A DNA stretch of 64,000 bases from Parabacteroides faecis (GTDB lineage Bacteria; Bacteroidota; Bacteroidia; Bacteroidales; Tannerellaceae): positions 124,001 through 188,000 of the forward strand of contig NZ_BMPB01000013.1 of NCBI RefSeq assembly GCF_014647375.1. Direction: 5' to 3'. This document shows positions 60,379 through 64,000 of the stretch, piece by piece. The number at the start of each line of letters is the position of its first letter. Positions within the stretch are counted from its first letter, which is position 1. The translations under genes and the position numbers were made by a program. A model generated the notes under the pieces. That model searched no databases. It was given only the letters and a program-made list of their open reading frames with translations, and had not been told where the DNA came from.

Positions 60379-63347
60379 AAGTATTAGCGATAAGGGGCCG
60401 TAACCTGGCCTCGCTGGAAGGTGAATTTGAAGTCGATTTTACTGTCGAACCTTTGTTGTCTGCCGGGATCTTTGCTATCTCGGGACCGACGGGAGCTGGA
60501 AAATCTACCATATTGGATGCCATGTGTCTCGCTTTGTTTGCCCGTACGCCGCGTACGGATCAGGCAAAAGAGAACAATGTGAAATTACGGGATGTGAATG
60601 AGGAAGTACTTCCGCAAAGCGACCCCCGCTTTTTGTTGCGGAGAGGGACGGCTTCCGGTTATGCCGAAGTCGATTTCCTGGCGTTGAACGGACATCGTTA
60701 CCGTTCACGCTGGTCGGTTGGACGTGCCCGTGACAAAGAGAACGGACGTTTGCAAAGTCCCCGTGTTGCCTTATATAATATAGATCAGGAAAAGGAGGAG
60801 CAGGGGACCCGCTCGGAATTACAATCGCGTGTGGTTGAACTGATCGGCTTGACGTTTGAACAGTTTACCCGCTCTGTCCTGTTGGCACAGAATGATTTTT
60901 CTACTTTCCTGAAAGCGGAACAGGGGGAAAAGGCCTCATTGCTCGAAAAGTTGACTGGTACCGAACTTTATTCTTCGGTCTCCCGTCTGATCTTTGAAAA
61001 GAATGCTGTTGCCAAAGAGGCTTATGATAAGATACAAGCCCGTATCCAGGGCATCGAGCTGCTGACGGAAGAAGCGGAACAGGAACTGCAAACACGCCTG
61101 AAAGAATCAGAAGCAGCCTTGTCGGATTTGGAGAAGTCGAAAGTCGAACAACAGGCGCTACAGGAAGGGGTTAAGGCCACCGGGCAACAGATCGCTACCC
61201 GTCAGGTACAACAAAAGGAGGCTGCCGGTAAATTGCTTCGGGCAACGGAACTTCTGAATACTGCCCGTAAAGAATATGAACAAGGTATTCAGGATGAACA
61301 GCGTTCGGATGCTGACTTCAAAGCTTTGCAGCAGGAGTTGCAACAGGCTCGCAGGTTGGATGTCCGGTTAGATGAAGCTATCCGTTCCGTCAAAGATACG
61401 GAGATTCGTCTGCGGGATGCGCTTCAACGGAAAAAGGAAGGTGAGGATAAATTGAAAGCCGCCCGGACCAGACAGGAGCATGGCATGGCAGAGATCAACC
61501 GTTTGACCGACTGGCGGAAACGATATGAGCGTAAAGAGAGTATCGCGGAACAACTTTCTGCTTTATTACTGCATCTGGATACAGCTTCCGGCGCACGGCA
61601 AACCATTGAGAAATCGACAAAGACGATAGAGAGCATTAAACAAACGGCTTCTCGCCTGGTTGTCCAGTTGGAAACAGTTCAGAGGACAGCCGGAAATAAG
61701 CAGGTAGCTCTCCGGAAAACGGAGGAAGCTATCGGCAAACAGGAACAAGAACTGAAATCGCAGGATATGGAGACCCTCGATAAACAGATAGAGTCGGTTC
61801 GTGTGGAGCGCGAAAATCTGTTGATCGAACAGGCACGGCAAACGGCCAGCGGCGATATCATGGAGTTGCGGAAAAAACTGCAGGAAGGTAGTCCCTGTCC
61901 GGTATGCGGAAGTCTGCATCATCCTGCAGTGACACATGCTGCCGTATCTGAAATGCCGAAGTTGATCGCTGCCTTGACTTTGCAACTTCAGCAGTTGACG
62001 GCCCGTAAAGCGGCTTATGGAGCAGGTGAAAAGCAGCTGAATCAATTACGTCAGCAGCTTTTGCAACTCCATAAGGAACTGACCGAGGCTGAACAATCCC
62101 GTACGGATATTCTGGGACGACAGAAACTGGCTGAAACCCAGATCACCCGCGAAGAGTCCATCTGTGCGGAGAGCAAGGAAACACTCAATAAATCCCTCTC
62201 TGCCGCAAACCGGCTTTTCGGGAATGATGAATGGCAGAAAGCATGGTTACAGGACCCGGATTCTTTCCGGGAAACATTAACGACTTTTGCTCGTCAATGG
62301 CATGAAAATACGGAGAAGTTACAGCAACTGCAACGGGAGCAAAGCGCTCAGAAAGCCGAGTGCGAATCGTATGCTTCTTTTCTTCCTTCATTGATCAGGG
62401 AGACGGAGGAGGCTACCTTGCGCCATGAGAAAAACCGAACGGAGTTGTCCGCACTACAGGCGGAACGTTCAAAACTCTTGTCCGGTAAACCTGCCGATCA
62501 GGTTGAACAGGAGTATAACCTTCGTAAAGAAGAATTAAAAGAACGTTTGAAACGTCTGCAAACCGTCCAGACTGAACAATCGGGTATTGCCGATCAGTTG
62601 AAAGGTATTTCCGACCAGATCGCCCGTGATCTTGAAAAAGCATCGGAGGATTTGTTGCTTCGTCAGAAAGCGTTGTCCGACTGGTCCGAATCCTGGAATG
62701 AGAAACACGGAGGGGAGTCCCTGGATGCTTTATTGGCTCGTGTCACCCAAGAGAAAAATGAGTATGCTTTCCGTCTCCGCTCCAATGCAGAGAACAAACA
62801 AAAAATAGCCAGTCAGCAAAAAGAACTGGAGGCATGCCGTGTACAGAGTGAACGTTGGGCGAAACTGAATGACCTGGCGGGTTCTGCGGATGGAGCCAAG
62901 TTCCGCCGTATTGCGCAGGGTTATACACTGGATGTCTTGCTTAATTATGCCAATGTCCAGTTACGTGACCTGAGCCGTCGGTATCGTTTGGAGAGGGTAC
63001 CCGAAACGTTGGCCTTGCAGGTGATCGACCGTGATATGTGCGATGAAATACGTACGGTACATAGTCTGTCAGGTGGGGAGTCATTTCTGGTTTCGCTGGC
63101 GCTAGCATTGGGGTTATCTTCTTTATCTTCAAACCGGATGAAGGTAGAAAGTCTCTTTATCGATGAAGGTTTCGGATCTTTGGATGCCGATACGTTACGT
63201 ATTGCTATGGATGCATTGGAAAGCCTGCGTACCCAGGGGCGTAAAATCGGTGTGATTTCACATGTGCAGGAAATGACGGAGCGTATTCCGGTACAGATCC
63301 GCGTAAATCGGGCAGGGAATGGAAGGAGTTATCTGGAAGTGATATAA
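60375..63347 (+). CDS. sbcC: Exonuclease SbcCD ATPase subunit SbcC
   Basis: 990 aa Rad50-like protein. N-terminal Walker A GPTGAGKST near residue 38. Long coiled coils (about 190-480 and 530-830) are separated by the zinc-hook CPVCG near residue 505. The C-terminal half ATPase has signature SGGESFLVSLALALGLSSL and Walker B LFIDEGFGSLD. Two such chains join at the hook and power the SbcD nuclease. Length and order are complete. Confidence 0.97.
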   Translation: MKVLAIRGRNLASLEGEFEVDFTVEPLLSAGIFAISGPTGAGKSTILDAMCLALFARTPRTDQAKENNVKLRDVNEEVLPQSDPRFLLRRGTASGYAEVDFLALNGHRYRSRWSVGRARDKENGRLQSPRVALYNIDQEKEEQGTRSELQSRVVELIGLTFEQFTRSVLLAQNDFSTFLKAEQGEKASLLEKLTGTELYSSVSRLIFEKNAVAKEAYDKIQARIQGIELLTEEAEQELQTRLKESEAALSDLEKSKVEQQALQEGVKATGQQIATRQVQQKEAAGKLLRATELLNTARKEYEQGIQDEQRSDADFKALQQELQQARRLDVRLDEAIRSVKDTEIRLRDALQRKKEGEDKLKAARTRQEHGMAEINRLTDWRKRYERKESIAEQLSALLLHLDTASGARQTIEKSTKTIESIKQTASRLVVQLETVQRTAGNKQVALRKTEEAIGKQEQELKSQDMETLDKQIESVRVERENLLIEQARQTASGDIMELRKKLQEGSPCPVCGSLHHPAVTHAAVSEMPKLIAALTLQLQQLTARKAAYGAGEKQLNQLRQQLLQLHKELTEAEQSRTDILGRQKLAETQITREESICAESKETLNKSLSAANRLFGNDEWQKAWLQDPDSFRETLTTFARQWHENTEKLQQLQREQSAQKAECESYASFLPSLIRETEEATLRHEKNRTELSALQAERSKLLSGKPADQVEQEYNLRKEELKERLKRLQTVQTEQSGIADQLKGISDQIARDLEKASEDLLLRQKALSDWSESWNEKHGGESLDALLARVTQEKNEYAFRLRSNAENKQKIASQQKELEACRVQSERWAKLNDLAGSADGAKFRRIAQGYTLDVLLNYANVQLRDLSRRYRLERVPETLALQVIDRDMCDEIRTVHSLSGGESFLVSLALALGLSSLSSNRMKVESLFIDEGFGSLDADTLRIAMDALESLRTQGRKIGVISHVQEMTERIPVQIRVNRAGNGRSYLEVI

Positions 63348-63455
63348 ACTGTGATGGAATGATTTTTTGAAGGTTGGGGTCATATCTTCTTAGAGGCTTT
63401 TGTAGGTAATAATCTTAGAATTGGTTTATCATCTTTATCTACTACTTATTAAGTA

Positions 63456-63489
63456 AAAGAAGGTGTCTGAAAAGGATGCCTTCTTTTTT
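63456..63489 (+). terminator. Terminator after sbcC, next to the insertion-sequence end
   Basis: Stem AAGAAGGTGTC / GGATGCCTTCTT with wobble pairs and a T6 tail. It could also include the end of the insertion sequence, whose transposase stop is at 63491. The 143 bp from sbcC to the transposase hold nothing else. Confidence 0.6.
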
Positions 63490-63490
63490 G

Positions 63491-64000
63491 TTATGCCGCT
63501 CTTTTATTATCCATTTTTATTTTAAGACCATCTTTGTTTTTCTCAATTATCTCTTTTCGAGAAGTTATCCTACAGAAATAAGTAAAAAACAAAAGAGAAC
63601 TGACTTTTTTAGCCAGTTTCCTTAGATTATGTGCAATAGCAACTAGGGTAAACTCTGTTTTTACCTTCTCCAACCCTCTTAATCTAAATCGGTTCCATGC
63701 CGAGTTATGCTTTATCTGTGCAAAGACAGCTTCCGGTTCTATACATCGTCTGCCCCGATGATAAATACCTTCCTCACTCATGAGCTTTTCCCGTGCTTTT
63801 TGTTTATGCCTGTTAAGGTTATAGTTAACTTCTATGATCCGGTTAGTCTTTGATTTATGACATTGAGATTTCAGCGGGCAACCCTCACATTTCTGTGCCT
63901 GATAACGCTTCAGTACGGATACATATCCCTGCATCGGATTTATTTTTCCTTTGCCCTGTATATTCCATATGTTGTCCCATCGGGCATACGTAGTAATCCT
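63491..64000 (-). pseudogene. IS1182-type transposase, frameshifted, runs off the right edge
   Basis: The in-frame part 63491-63934 shows the IS1182 C-terminal region: CEGCPLKSQCH, EEGIYHRGRRCIEPEAVFAQIKHN, WNRFRLRGLEKVKTEFTLVAIAHNL. The preceding conserved block (DYYVCPMGQHMEYTGQ) lies in a different frame at about 63950-63998, so one base has been gained or two lost near the A-rich run at 63940-63955. The element is therefore probably inactive unless the shift is programmed, which I do not expect for this family. The left part of the gene and one end of the element are outside the window. Confidence 0.8.

Noticed and set aside
1-64000. tRNA, rRNA, tmRNA or riboswitch genes
   Set aside because: Intergenic gaps were read for cloverleaf ends, purine or cobalamin riboswitch cores and rRNA words, and none was recognised. 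A covariance-model search would settle it.

Overview
The window reads as chromosomal DNA of a gut Bacteroidales species, most probably Parabacteroides (Tannerellaceae). The evidence is SusC/SusD pairs, lipoproteins with a cysteine followed by acidic residues, promoters of the Bacteroidetes type (TAnnTTTG near -7), families largely confined to this order (DUF6057, DUF3843, DUF4251, DUF5020, PG0541), and a steroid 5-alpha-reductase cluster of the kind reported for Parabacteroides merdae. The genus is an inference. No rRNA, tRNA, CRISPR array or prophage was seen.

Layout. 1-9.8 kb: two SusC-type nutrient receptor loci on the minus strand. The first is cut by the window edge. The second is a SusC-SusD-DUF6057-haem/PD40 lipoprotein operon. 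Upstream of each SusC lies a segment of about 230 bp bounded by inverted AGTTC-N5-GAACT sites. Each segment carries a consensus promoter that points away from the SusC gene, so both look like phase-variable promoters caught in the OFF orientation. 10-21.6 kb: an ABC-F ATPase, tandem NagA deacetylases, an aminotransferase convergent with a MocR regulator, a small NTF2-like protein, a deleted FtsX permease remnant, a NagB-like/PIG-L fusion whose NagB active site is lost, and a DUF4251 protein. 21.8-30.4 kb: a ComB-like phosphatase with an oxidoreductase, DUF3843, and a TonB receptor-surface lipoprotein-MORN operon. 30.5-33 kb: S4 RNA-binding protein, peptidyl-tRNA hydrolase and ribosomal protein L25.

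32.4-42.5 kb is the most coherent metabolic region. On one strand lie TetR, TolC, an RND adaptor, an RND permease, a PG0541 protein and an STM3941 protein, followed by a steroid 5-alpha-reductase, an Old Yellow Enzyme-type reductase and a short-chain dehydrogenase. The last three match the known route from 3-oxo-delta4 bile acids to allo and isoallo bile acids. Their position behind a TetR-controlled efflux pump suggests joint detoxification and conversion of bile acids or steroids.

42.7-64 kb is mostly housekeeping and accessory: AraC regulator, HdeD-like protein, AI-2E transporter, GH35 beta-galactosidase, M13 peptidase, nucleobase permease with an outer-membrane partner, Ca/Na antiporter, three small envelope proteins, MenA, an AspT-type antiporter, an S41 peptidase, SbcD-SbcC, and a frameshifted IS1182-type transposase running off the right edge. 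Several intergenic regions carry dispersed elements: 7-nt-periodic tracts sharing an 18-19-mer at three loci, a 166-bp near-palindrome, and a GC-rich inverted repeat.
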